From Aridibaculum aurantiacum (GTDB lineage Bacteria; Bacteroidota; Bacteroidia; Chitinophagales; Chitinophagaceae), in contig NZ_JAFEWC010000003.1 in assembly GCF_017355875.1 (NCBI RefSeq), positions 5,001-69,000 on the forward strand: a stretch of 64,000 bases of DNA, in the 5' to 3' direction. Shown in pieces: positions 20,398 through 28,209 of the stretch. The notes below the pieces were generated by a model. The model was given only the letters and a program-made list of their open reading frames with translations. It did not search any database and was not told the DNA's origin. The translations under genes and the position numbers were made by a program. The first letter of the stretch is position 1, and every line of letters starts with the position of its first letter.

Positions 20398-20429
20398 AAA
20401 TAGAAAAAGCCGCTTAATTAAGCGGCTTT
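20398..20429 (-). terminator. Porin gene terminator (24-base perfect palindrome)
   Basis: AAAGCCGCTTAA/TTAAGCGGCTTT is a perfect palindrome followed on the minus strand by TTCTATTTAAAT. It lies about 40 bases after the porin stop codon. Confidence 0.85.
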
Positions 20430-20470
20430 CCCAATTGTTTGTTTTATAAATGTGTGGCAGTTGGAATACC

Positions 20471-21862
20471 TTAGAAGCCAACTACTGCTTCAATCACATA
20501 CCCGTTGAATTTAGCTCCGTTGCGGAAATCTGTATTCTTGAAGTTGTTGTAGTTCTGCATTACATACTCAGCTTTCATCAGTACGTTTTTAGTTACGAAC
20601 CAACCAGCTGCTAAAGAGGTACGATCGATCTTTACATTTTCTGTGTAACCGTTCAATCTTGCACTTACAGTGTTGTAACGACCACCTACATACAGGTTCT
20701 CGTCTTTACCAAAGCGGTAGATAAGTTCACCTGCAAGTTGTGTCATGTTGCGATCGTCTCTTTCAGTTTTAGAACGGCCATTAGCTGTTTCAAATGTTCC
20801 GAAGAATTCTAAACCTTGGTATTTACCAAAAGCATTCAACATCATTGCTGTCATTTTTTTGCTGAAGCCAGGGTTGAAACGACCTGAAGTATACATAGCT
20901 GTGTAAGCTTTTGCAGCACCACCACTTGCCCATGTTTCCATTACGTTCTGGTAGTTAGAACCTGCACGGTCGCCACTGTACAGTGTAAGGCCGCTACCGT
21001 TCTGGCTGCTGTTGTGGTATAAGCTACCGCTTATACGAGCTCTTACTCTTGGAGCAAAAGTTTTATCGTAACCACCTTTCAAGATGAAAGAAGGATTTCT
21101 TTTAGTTACAGGGTCTACTACTTCAGTGCCTAGCATACCAGGAGTGGTAGAGTCAACGTGACCTTTGATCATACCGTTGGTCATACCAAACATACCGAAC
21201 AGGCCATTTTTCTGAACATACACTTCACCACCAATTTCAGTAGCAAAAGCATCTGCTATGTTTCCTTCCATGAATGGGCTCTGTAGTGTGTGACCAGCAT
21301 CAGGACGACGGAAGTGAGCATCGCCATAGTTAACCTCCATGTGACCTACTTTAATGGTTGTGATCTCCATCAGGTCGTTCCAGAATTTTCCTTTGAATGG
21401 AAGTTTATCAAATTGGATATAACCACCTTTTACCCAGAACTCGTTGTGGTGACGAGAAGACATATAGTTGGTAACGTTCAAACGGATACCATCAGCCAGT
21501 TGTACATCAATGAACAGGTTAGCCTGTGCAGTCATGAAACCTGGAGTAAGCGGGTACAATTTATTAGCACCTGCAGTAGCTGGTGTGTTACCACCATTGT
21601 TTAGTGCAGTATTAGAATGCTTAATGTTCTGGAACTGCTGTGTGAAGCCAGCACCGAAACGTACACGTGGTCCTTCAAATGGAATGCTGTCAGGTAGTTT
21701 TGAAGTTTCAAACCTGTTGATACCTCTTTGATCGTATGGGTTCCAGTAAGAAGGACGGCCATAAATTTCGCCCAGTCCTTTTTGAGCCATAGTAGTTTGG
21801 GGCAGTATACAACCAGCAACCAGTGCTGCAGTTAGGGTATACTTTAAAAATTGCTTTTTCAT
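20471..21862 (-). CDS. Porin-like outer-membrane protein
   Basis: 463 residues: a signal peptide ending TTMAQK, then long alternating beta strands and a C-terminal aromatic strand (GYVIEAVVGF). Segments such as RLNVTNYMSSRHHNEFWVKGGYIQFD, IKVGHMEVNYGDAHFRRPDAG and LAGELIYRFGKDENLYVGGRYNTVSA follow the pattern of OprP/OprO-like phosphate-selective porins, but I cannot confirm that family by eye. It begins 30 bases after a YceI gene with no terminator between, so the two probably form one transcript. A substrate cannot be assigned. Confidence 0.78.
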   Translation of the reverse strand: MKKQFLKYTLTAALVAGCILPQTTMAQKGLGEIYGRPSYWNPYDQRGINRFETSKLPDSIPFEGPRVRFGAGFTQQFQNIKHSNTALNNGGNTPATAGANKLYPLTPGFMTAQANLFIDVQLADGIRLNVTNYMSSRHHNEFWVKGGYIQFDKLPFKGKFWNDLMEITTIKVGHMEVNYGDAHFRRPDAGHTLQSPFMEGNIADAFATEIGGEVYVQKNGLFGMFGMTNGMIKGHVDSTTPGMLGTEVVDPVTKRNPSFILKGGYDKTFAPRVRARISGSLYHNSSQNGSGLTLYSGDRAGSNYQNVMETWASGGAAKAYTAMYTSGRFNPGFSKKMTAMMLNAFGKYQGLEFFGTFETANGRSKTERDDRNMTQLAGELIYRFGKDENLYVGGRYNTVSARLNGYTENVKIDRTSLAAGWFVTKNVLMKAEYVMQNYNNFKNTDFRNGAKFNGYVIEAVVGF

Positions 21863-21892
21863 TTCTTTGTTTTTGATATGTTTTGTGATGGT

Positions 21893-22477
21893 TTACTTGG
21901 TGTATTTCAGGTTGTAAGAGATAGTGATATCGTTGCCGGTTTTAATGGTACCCATCATTACTGTAGGAGGTTTAACATTGAAGTCGGTCATCTTCATTTT
22001 CTTAGAACCGTTAACGGTTATTGATTTATCTGCAGGGTTATAAGTACCGGTGGCTTGCAGCTCAGTATCTTTTGTAGTACCAGAAATGGTCAGTTTTCCT
22101 ACTGCTTTGATGTTGTAGTTATTTCCACCTGCAGGTGTGATAGATGATGCAGTAAGTACAAACTGGATGTTTGGATTTGCTTCTACATTCATGGCTTTGT
22201 AAGCATTCTTATCAAGGCCAGATGATTCGCTCTTCAGGTTTCTTACCGGTAGGGTGAAGTTTAATTTTGCAATAGAGGTCAGTTTATCTCCTTCTACCAC
22301 GAATGCAGCATCGCTTGTTCCTTGCTTTGCATCCATATGCCAGTCGTGAAGTGTTGATGTTCCGCTAAGCTTAACATCCAAAGCTTGCGTATGATATGGT
22401 GTTTGTGCATATCCAAAAGTGAGAGTAGCCAGGCCGACCGCAAGTGCCAGCATTTTTGTTGTGAATGAACGTTTCAT
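21893..22477 (-). CDS. YceI-family protein, proximal copy
   Basis: 194 residues. Signal peptide MKRSFTTKMLALAVGLATLTFGYAQ, followed by a canonical YceI domain: LSGTSTLHDWHM, LNFTLPVRNLKSESSGLDKN, ANPNIQFVLTAS, YNIKAVGKLTISGTTKDTEL and MKMTDFNVKPPTVMMGTIKTGNDI. The family binds lipophilic molecules such as polyisoprenoids in the periplasm; the ligand here is unknown. It is the first gene of a two-gene unit with the porin and faces the FecA-type receptor gene across a 383-base region with several inverted and direct repeats. Confidence 0.9.
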   Translation of the reverse strand: MKRSFTTKMLALAVGLATLTFGYAQTPYHTQALDVKLSGTSTLHDWHMDAKQGTSDAAFVVEGDKLTSIAKLNFTLPVRNLKSESSGLDKNAYKAMNVEANPNIQFVLTASSITPAGGNNYNIKAVGKLTISGTTKDTELQATGTYNPADKSITVNGSKKMKMTDFNVKPPTVMMGTIKTGNDITISYNLKYTK

Positions 22478-22518
22478 GATTATGATTTTTGGTGTGTGTT
22501 TGTGTAATGATTACGGAG

Positions 22519-22526
22519 CAAAACTA
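22519..22526 (-). promoter_or_regulatory. -7 box of the YceI-porin unit (TAGTTTTG)
   Basis: A TAnnTTTG match on the minus strand, 41 bases upstream of the YceI start codon. No convincing -33 box. Confidence 0.42.
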
Positions 22527-22711
22527 TTTGTGCGCATAAGGTTATTTGCTGCCATGCATCATAAGCTAAGATGATTGTTATCATGAGAGCAGTTTTTTGG
22601 TGAAGGAATCAAGCAGGATATAATTGCCTTAAACAGAGGAGTATAGTAACTAGTAAAGGAGTGGCGAAGCGTATTCTTTATAAAAACGAAGTGCCTAAGT
22701 GTATATATAGG

Positions 22712-22747
22712 TAAGATGGTTTTCATCTTATAATAGGTTGATCAACC
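22712..22747. promoter_or_regulatory. Two adjacent palindromes upstream of the FecA-type receptor
   Basis: TAAGATG-N5-CATCTTA at 22712-22730 is a perfect 7-bp inverted repeat. Five bases later GGTTGATCAACC at 22736-22747 is a perfect 12-base palindrome. Both lie between divergent genes, where dimeric regulators usually bind. Neither is followed by a T-run, so they are not terminators. Confidence 0.45.
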
Positions 22748-22772
22748 TTCCCTGAAACGCGTCTACTGACGG

Positions 22773-22807
22773 TTTTCCTGATTCGGCAGTTTCTTTTCCT
22801 GATTCCG
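22773..22807 (+). promoter_or_regulatory. Direct repeat spaced 21 bases, upstream of the FecA-type receptor
   Basis: TTTTCCTGATTCGG at 22773-22786 and TTTTCCTGATTCCG at 22794-22807 differ in one base. Their start-to-start distance of 21 bases is two helical turns, which would place two protein contacts on the same face of DNA. They end 53 bases before the receptor start codon. Confidence 0.5.
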
Positions 22808-22860
22808 TAAGCTATCACCACTCGATAGCGCCACATTTGCCCCCGTTCAAAAAACCAGAA

Positions 22861-25080
22861 ATGAAACATAGCTTTTTAGCACTGATTGCAATTGGAGTGA
22901 TATCGACAGCACAATCGCAGGACCATAATAAAATTGTAGAGAAGGATACTATAACTGCTCAAAAATATTTGGCTGATGTAACAGTGGTAGGTCGCGGCAG
23001 CCGCAGCGACTACCAGCAAATGCCTGAAGTAGTTGGAACCAGCATCTACGCAGGAAAGAAAAATGCCCTTATTGTATTGGATAATGTACAAGGAAACGTG
23101 GTGAATAATACCATGCGCCAGGTAATGTCGAAAGTGGCGGGCATACACATTTGGGAAAGTGACCCAAGTGGTATACAGATAGGTATTGCGGCGCGTGGAT
23201 TAAGCCCTAACCGTAGCTGGGAGTTCAATGTTCGCCAGAATGGATACGATATTTCTGCCGATCCTTTTGGATACCCGGAAGCATATTACAACCCACAATT
23301 GCAAGCGGTTCAGCGTATAGAAGTAGTGCGTGGACAAGGTTCATTGCAGTATGGAGCGCAATTCGGTGGATTGGTTAATTACATATTGCGCAATGGTAGC
23401 GAGATCAATAAGCCGTTTGAATTCGAAACGCAGCAAAACATTGGTAGCAACAGCCTTTTCAACTCGTATAATGCTATTGGTGGTAAATCAGGTAAAGTAC
23501 ATTATTATGGTTTCTTCGACCATCGCAATGGAGAAGGTTGGAGACAAAACAGTCGCTTTTATACCAATGCCGGTTTTGGAACAGTTACTTACCAGGTAAA
23601 TTCAAGACTGTCTCTTACTGCAGAGTTGATGCGTTCTAACATCCGCAGCCAACAACCGGGTGGACTTACCGATAGTGCTTTTGGTGCAGATGCACAACAA
23701 AGCACCAGGAGCCGCAACTGGTTTGATGTAACATGGACAACTCCTGCGCTTATAGCCAATTACCAGATAAGCGAAAATGCCCGCTGGAATACTAAACTAT
23801 TTGCCACCATTGGTGATCGTAATAGTGTAGGTTTTATGCAAGGTGCTAATGTGGCTGATACCATCAATCCAGCTACACGGCAATACAACAACCGTGTATT
23901 GAATATTGATAAATACCGCAACTATGCTTTAGAAAGCAGGGTGCTTGCTGATTACAACCTGGGTACAATGAAGAACACCTTTTCGGGCGGTATTCGTATG
24001 TATACCGGCGCTACTTACAGGCAAGCAGATGGCCGTGGCACTACAGGAAGCAATTATGATATGACCGTGATTGGTGATTATCCACGTGATGTAACCTTCA
24101 CTTCTCAAAATGCTGCAGCATTCGTAGAAAATATCTTCAGGCTTTCAGATAAGTTCCTGATCATTCCAGGTGTACGCTACGAGTGGTTGCAAGGTTCTGC
24201 ATCAGGCAGGCAAGGTTTTGCTCCAAATGGTTCAGAGATCAATCTGCAAAACATTACCCGCAGCAGGAGCTTTGTGCTGGGTGGCATAGGTGCTGAATAC
24301 CATGTAACAAAAGAAACTGAATTCTACGCCAGCTATGCGCAGGCATATCGTCCTATCCAGTTTGCAAACCTGCAAGCGCCTCCTACTACCGATGTAGTGG
24401 ATCCTGAGCTTAAAGACGCAAGAGGTTATAACATGGACCTGGGTTACCGCGGTAAAATAAACAGCTGGTTGAAGTTTGATGTAAGTGGTTTTTACCTGCA
24501 GTACAACAATCGCGTAGGAACGGTAACCGTTTCTAATCCGGGTGGCACACCTTCAAGCTATAGGTTGATCACCAATGTAGGTGCAAGCACCAGCAAGGGT
24601 TTGGAAAGCTTTGTAGAATTTAATGCAGTTCGTGCTTTTAATGGCAATACCAACTTCGACTTATCAACTTTTGTTACTTATAGTTATTTAGATGCTCGTT
24701 ACAGTGGCAATCATAAAGACGCTAACACCAAAGGAAAGAAAGTTGAGAACGCACCATCTAACATCCTTCGTACGGGTATATCTGCTGGTTACAAAAACCT
24801 GTTGATCACCGGCCAGTTGAGCTATGTAGGTGAAACATATAGCGACGCTAATAATACAGCTAAGCCAACTGCTAATGCACAAAACGGGCTTATACCTTCG
24901 TACAATGTGATCGACCTGACCGCTACTTATAAAGTTAGCCAGGCACTGAACGTAAGAGCAGGTATTAACAACCTTGCTGATGCAAGATATTTCACACGCC
25001 GTGCAGGTGGTTATCCTGGTCCTGGTGTACTGCCAGCCGATGGAAGAACCTTCTTTATATCTGTAGGCGCCAAGTTGTAA
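22861..25080 (+). CDS. TonB-dependent receptor, FecA-like
   Basis: About 739 residues: signal peptide (MKHSFLALIAIGVISTAQSQ), a plug domain (about 45-180) with IAARGLSPNRSWEFNVRQNG and VEVVRGQGSLQYGAQFGGLVNYI-like text, then a 22-strand barrel ending FFISVGAKL. The plug most resembles ferric dicitrate receptors (FecA). There is no N-terminal signalling domain and no adjacent fecI/fecR pair, so it is not of the transducer type. Iron-siderophore or citrate uptake is likely, but other ligands are possible. The Met at 22861 is chosen because the signal peptide starts there. Upstream repeats may be the operator. Confidence 0.88.
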   Translation: MKHSFLALIAIGVISTAQSQDHNKIVEKDTITAQKYLADVTVVGRGSRSDYQQMPEVVGTSIYAGKKNALIVLDNVQGNVVNNTMRQVMSKVAGIHIWESDPSGIQIGIAARGLSPNRSWEFNVRQNGYDISADPFGYPEAYYNPQLQAVQRIEVVRGQGSLQYGAQFGGLVNYILRNGSEINKPFEFETQQNIGSNSLFNSYNAIGGKSGKVHYYGFFDHRNGEGWRQNSRFYTNAGFGTVTYQVNSRLSLTAELMRSNIRSQQPGGLTDSAFGADAQQSTRSRNWFDVTWTTPALIANYQISENARWNTKLFATIGDRNSVGFMQGANVADTINPATRQYNNRVLNIDKYRNYALESRVLADYNLGTMKNTFSGGIRMYTGATYRQADGRGTTGSNYDMTVIGDYPRDVTFTSQNAAAFVENIFRLSDKFLIIPGVRYEWLQGSASGRQGFAPNGSEINLQNITRSRSFVLGGIGAEYHVTKETEFYASYAQAYRPIQFANLQAPPTTDVVDPELKDARGYNMDLGYRGKINSWLKFDVSGFYLQYNNRVGTVTVSNPGGTPSSYRLITNVGASTSKGLESFVEFNAVRAFNGNTNFDLSTFVTYSYLDARYSGNHKDANTKGKKVENAPSNILRTGISAGYKNLLITGQLSYVGETYSDANNTAKPTANAQNGLIPSYNVIDLTATYKVSQALNVRAGINNLADARYFTRRAGGYPGPGVLPADGRTFFISVGAKL

Positions 25081-25103
25081 TGTCCCCCAATCAGAAATAG
25101 AAA

Positions 25104-25134
25104 AGAGTGCTGCCGGAAACGGTGGCACTTTTTG
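25104..25134 (+). terminator. FecA-type receptor terminator
   Basis: AGTGCTGCCG/CGGTGGCACT (10 bp with two G-U pairs) with a GAAA tetraloop and a TTTTTG tail, 26 bases after the stop codon. Its tail abuts the stop codon of the convergent gene at 25136. Confidence 0.82.
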
Positions 25135-25135
25135 T

Positions 25136-25594
25136 TTATAGCAATGGCTGCACTGGCTTCGGTAGAAATTGCACGACAAAATCATTATCAGTTATTTTCA
25201 CCGTGTACAGTTCATCAAAACCTTCTTCGTAAGCCGGCGGTTCTAATATCTTATTCGTTCCCCAAATTCCTTTTTCCGGCACCAGGTGTTTTCCTTGCCG
25301 CTGTTTATTTCGTTCAATGGCTTGCAATACACCTGTGGTAAAGTAGTAGCCGATTACCTTAAACTTCCGCTCTTTTGCCTGTGTTATATAGTTAGCCCGT
25401 GCGGCTTTGGTAGCATTGGTATTATCTATCACAAAACGTTGTTGCATATCAAGGCAAGTTTGCAGCATTTGCCTTTCCTTATTCCTTGTATTCAGCAGGT
25501 CAAGCGATATTCTAAGGTGGGTATGAATAAACCTTCTTATGAAAAAACTCGTTTTTCCTGCTGCCTGTATGCCACAGAAGATTATCGCTTCCAT
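25136..25594 (-). CDS. P-loop NTPase, polynucleotide-kinase-like
   Basis: About 152 residues. The N-terminal Walker A is in IIFCGIQAAGKTSFF (GIQAAGKTS). HTHLRISLDLLNTRNKE and FVIDNTNATKAARANYITQAK follow; the VIDNTN-type segment is characteristic of the T4 polynucleotide kinase/AAA_33 group, which includes small-molecule and RNA 5'-kinases. No nuclease or ligase domain is fused. The Met at 25594 is preferred because it begins directly before the P-loop strand; an alternative is 10 codons upstream. The substrate is unknown and the neighbours (two TonB receptors) give no clue. Confidence 0.8.
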   Translation of the reverse strand: MEAIIFCGIQAAGKTSFFIRRFIHTHLRISLDLLNTRNKERQMLQTCLDMQQRFVIDNTNATKAARANYITQAKERKFKVIGYYFTTGVLQAIERNKQRQGKHLVPEKGIWGTNKILEPPAYEEGFDELYTVKITDNDFVVQFLPKPVQPLL

Positions 25595-25793
25595 GAGTGA
25601 GCTTTTGATAAAATCCTGCCACATAGCTTCCTGAAATGTTTTAGTGAGAATAGAACAACATCCTGCTGTTCACCAAAAACGTATACATAACTCTCATTAC
25701 CTGTACAAGCTTGCGCAGCAGGTGGTGGCAAAGTTTTTTATCTGGAAAGAATTCTTTAAGTTCGTTTAAATAAAAATTTAGGCTAGTCTAAAA

Positions 25794-28052
25794 ATGAAGA
25801 TCATTCTACTCATACTCTTTTGCACGTTTTCCTTTTTTTGTGAAGCACAAAAACTAAAAGGTAGAGTAGTGTGTGAAGGAGCGCCCGTAGCCGGTATCTC
25901 CGTTTTAGTGGAAGGACAAAAAAAAGGAGCTATCACAAATGCACAAGGAGAATTTGATATAGAAGGTGTTGCCCCGCAGACCATCACACTTCATTATTCT
26001 GGTATTGGATACCAGCATAAAAAGCTTGTTTTTCAAGCGGATTCTTTGCATACAGTTTTACCCGAAGTGGAACTTGAAAGGATGATGGGCAACATGCAGG
26101 AAGTAGTGGTAACCGGAACTTTGAAAGCGGTTAGCAAAATGGACAGCCCGATCCCGGTAGAAGTGTACACGCCAGTATTATTCAAGAAAAATCCTTCACC
26201 AAATATTTTTGAAAGCCTGCAGATGGTGAACGGTGTGCAACCGCAGCTTAATTGCAATGTGTGCAACACTGGCGACATTCACATCAATGGTATGGAAGGT
26301 CCGTATACGATGATACTCATAGATGGGATGCCGATCGTCAGCAGCCTTTCTACCGTTTATGGTTTATCGGGTATACCCAATAGTATGGTGAAAAGAGTAG
26401 AGATAGTAAAAGGTCCCGCATCTACCTTGTATGGCAGCGAAGCAGTAGGTGGTTTGATCAATATTATCACTAAAGATCCATTGACAGCTGATAAACTAAA
26501 AGTGGATCTGTCTGCTACCAGTGTAGGTGAATACAATGCTGATGTGAATGCCAAATTCAATGTTCAAAAGTCATCATCTATCATTGGTGTCAACTACTTC
26601 AACTACTGGCAAAGACGTGATATCAACAATGATAATTTTACCGATGTAACACTGCAGAACCGGGTGTCGCTGTTTAATAAATGGAATTTCCACCGAAAGG
26701 AAAACCGGTTGTTTACATTGGCGGGCAGGTATATATACGAAAACCGTTGGGGAGGAGAGCTGCAGTGGAACAGGTCGTTTCGCGGATCGGACAGCATATA
26801 TGGCGAGAGCATTTATACCAACAGGTACGAGCTGATAGGCAACTACCAGTTTAGTAAAAACCTGTATGCTGATGTATCGTACAACTACCACCTGCAGGAT
26901 AGCTACTACGGCACTACACCTTATAAAGCACTGCAACATGTGGCTTTTGCACAACTGAGATATCTAAAATCCATCAATAAACACAATATCCTCGTCGGGC
27001 TGCCATTGCGTTATACATGGTACGATGATAATTCTATCGCTACTCAAAAACGTGGTGGTGTTAATATGCCTGCCATTACTTATTTACCTGGTTTGTTTGT
27101 ACAAGATGATTGGAAGGTGAATGAAAAGCTGACGCTGCTGGCTGGCCTGCGGTACGATCATAACAATAACCACGGCAGCATTTTTACGCCACGACTTGCT
27201 TTCAAATATGCTCCTAATCGCCACAATAGCTTGCGTATGAGTGCGGGCAATGGTTACCGCGTCGTCAATCTTTTTACTGAAGATCACGCTGCCCTTACAG
27301 GAGCCCGCGATGTGGTGATCACTTCTGAACTAAAGCCGGAGCAAAGCTGGAACACCAACATAAACTACACCAGCCATATCAATCTCAACAATGGTTTCAT
27401 AGCTGTGGACGCAAGTGCTTTTTATACCTATTTCACTAACAAGATTGTGGGCGATTTTTTTACTGACCGTAACAAGATCATTTACGATAACCTGTATGGT
27501 TATGCCATTTCTAAAGGATTGACGCTAAACATTGACGCAGGTTTCAAGCAGGGCCTGAAAGTGAATGCAGGTGTAACCTATATGGATGTTTACCAGGTGG
27601 AGGAGGGGCAAAATGGTTTACCAGAGAAAGTGCCGCAGCTTTTTGCGCCAAAGTTTTCCGGTACTTATGCTGTCAGTTATACTTTTCCTAAGGCGGGTAT
27701 AGCCATCGATTGGACAGGAAGGGTGAATGGTCCCATGTATCTTCCGGTTTTTCCAAATGACTTTCGGCCTGCTCAGTCTCCGCTGTACTGCATAATGAAC
27801 CTCCAGTTGACGAAAAATTTCAAGCAATTTGAATGGTATGGCGGAGTGAAGAACCTGCTGGACTTTGTGCCGTCAAATCCCATCCTGCATTCTGACGACC
27901 CTTTCAACAAACCAGGAGGTAAATATTTTGATGCAAATGGAGATTCTCGTCCAGATACCAATCCCAACGGCTATACTTTTGACCCCACCTATAATTATGC
28001 ACCCATACAAGGCGCTAAAGTTTTTGTGGGCGTCAGGTGGATCTTGAAGTAA
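25794..28052 (+). CDS. TonB-dependent receptor with N-terminal CarboxypepD_reg-like domain
   Basis: 752 residues. A signal peptide (to about 18, ending CEAQ) precedes a carboxypeptidase-regulatory-like domain (about 20-95: LKGRVVCEGAPVAGISVLVEG, ITNAQGEFDIEGV). The plug (about 105-225) contains the Cys-containing NCNVCNTGDIHINGMEG and ILIDGMPIVSSLSTVYG, then VEIVKGPASTLYGSEAVGGLINIITK; the barrel ends VFVGVRWILK. The closely spaced Cys pair in the plug is seen in a subset of Bacteroidota receptors. The ligand is not evident and no SusD partner is adjacent, so it is not a SusCD glycan system. Metal chelate, haem or cofactor uptake is possible. Confidence 0.88.
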   Translation: MKIILLILFCTFSFFCEAQKLKGRVVCEGAPVAGISVLVEGQKKGAITNAQGEFDIEGVAPQTITLHYSGIGYQHKKLVFQADSLHTVLPEVELERMMGNMQEVVVTGTLKAVSKMDSPIPVEVYTPVLFKKNPSPNIFESLQMVNGVQPQLNCNVCNTGDIHINGMEGPYTMILIDGMPIVSSLSTVYGLSGIPNSMVKRVEIVKGPASTLYGSEAVGGLINIITKDPLTADKLKVDLSATSVGEYNADVNAKFNVQKSSSIIGVNYFNYWQRRDINNDNFTDVTLQNRVSLFNKWNFHRKENRLFTLAGRYIYENRWGGELQWNRSFRGSDSIYGESIYTNRYELIGNYQFSKNLYADVSYNYHLQDSYYGTTPYKALQHVAFAQLRYLKSINKHNILVGLPLRYTWYDDNSIATQKRGGVNMPAITYLPGLFVQDDWKVNEKLTLLAGLRYDHNNNHGSIFTPRLAFKYAPNRHNSLRMSAGNGYRVVNLFTEDHAALTGARDVVITSELKPEQSWNTNINYTSHINLNNGFIAVDASAFYTYFTNKIVGDFFTDRNKIIYDNLYGYAISKGLTLNIDAGFKQGLKVNAGVTYMDVYQVEEGQNGLPEKVPQLFAPKFSGTYAVSYTFPKAGIAIDWTGRVNGPMYLPVFPNDFRPAQSPLYCIMNLQLTKNFKQFEWYGGVKNLLDFVPSNPILHSDDPFNKPGGKYFDANGDSRPDTNPNGYTFDPTYNYAPIQGAKVFVGVRWILK

Positions 28053-28165
28053 AAGTTGCTAGTTGTAGCAAAGGGCGAAATTGCCGGCTGTCATCTCAAT
28101 CACTCAAACGGTAACAGCAGTTTACTTTCACAGATTCCTGCTTCCAACTGCTTTCTGTCTTTCCT

Positions 28166-28173
28166 TACCTTTG
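28166..28173 (+). promoter_or_regulatory. ileS -7 box (TACCTTTG)
   Basis: Matches TAnnTTTG 36 bases before the ileS ATG. No clear -33 element. Confidence 0.42.
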
Positions 28174-28209
28174 CGCACATTTTTAGCATAACCAGGAGTT
28201 TCTTTTATT

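Noticed and set aside
28052-28075. AGTTGCT-AGTTGTA as a heptamer tract
   Set aside because: Only two imperfect units, too few to call.
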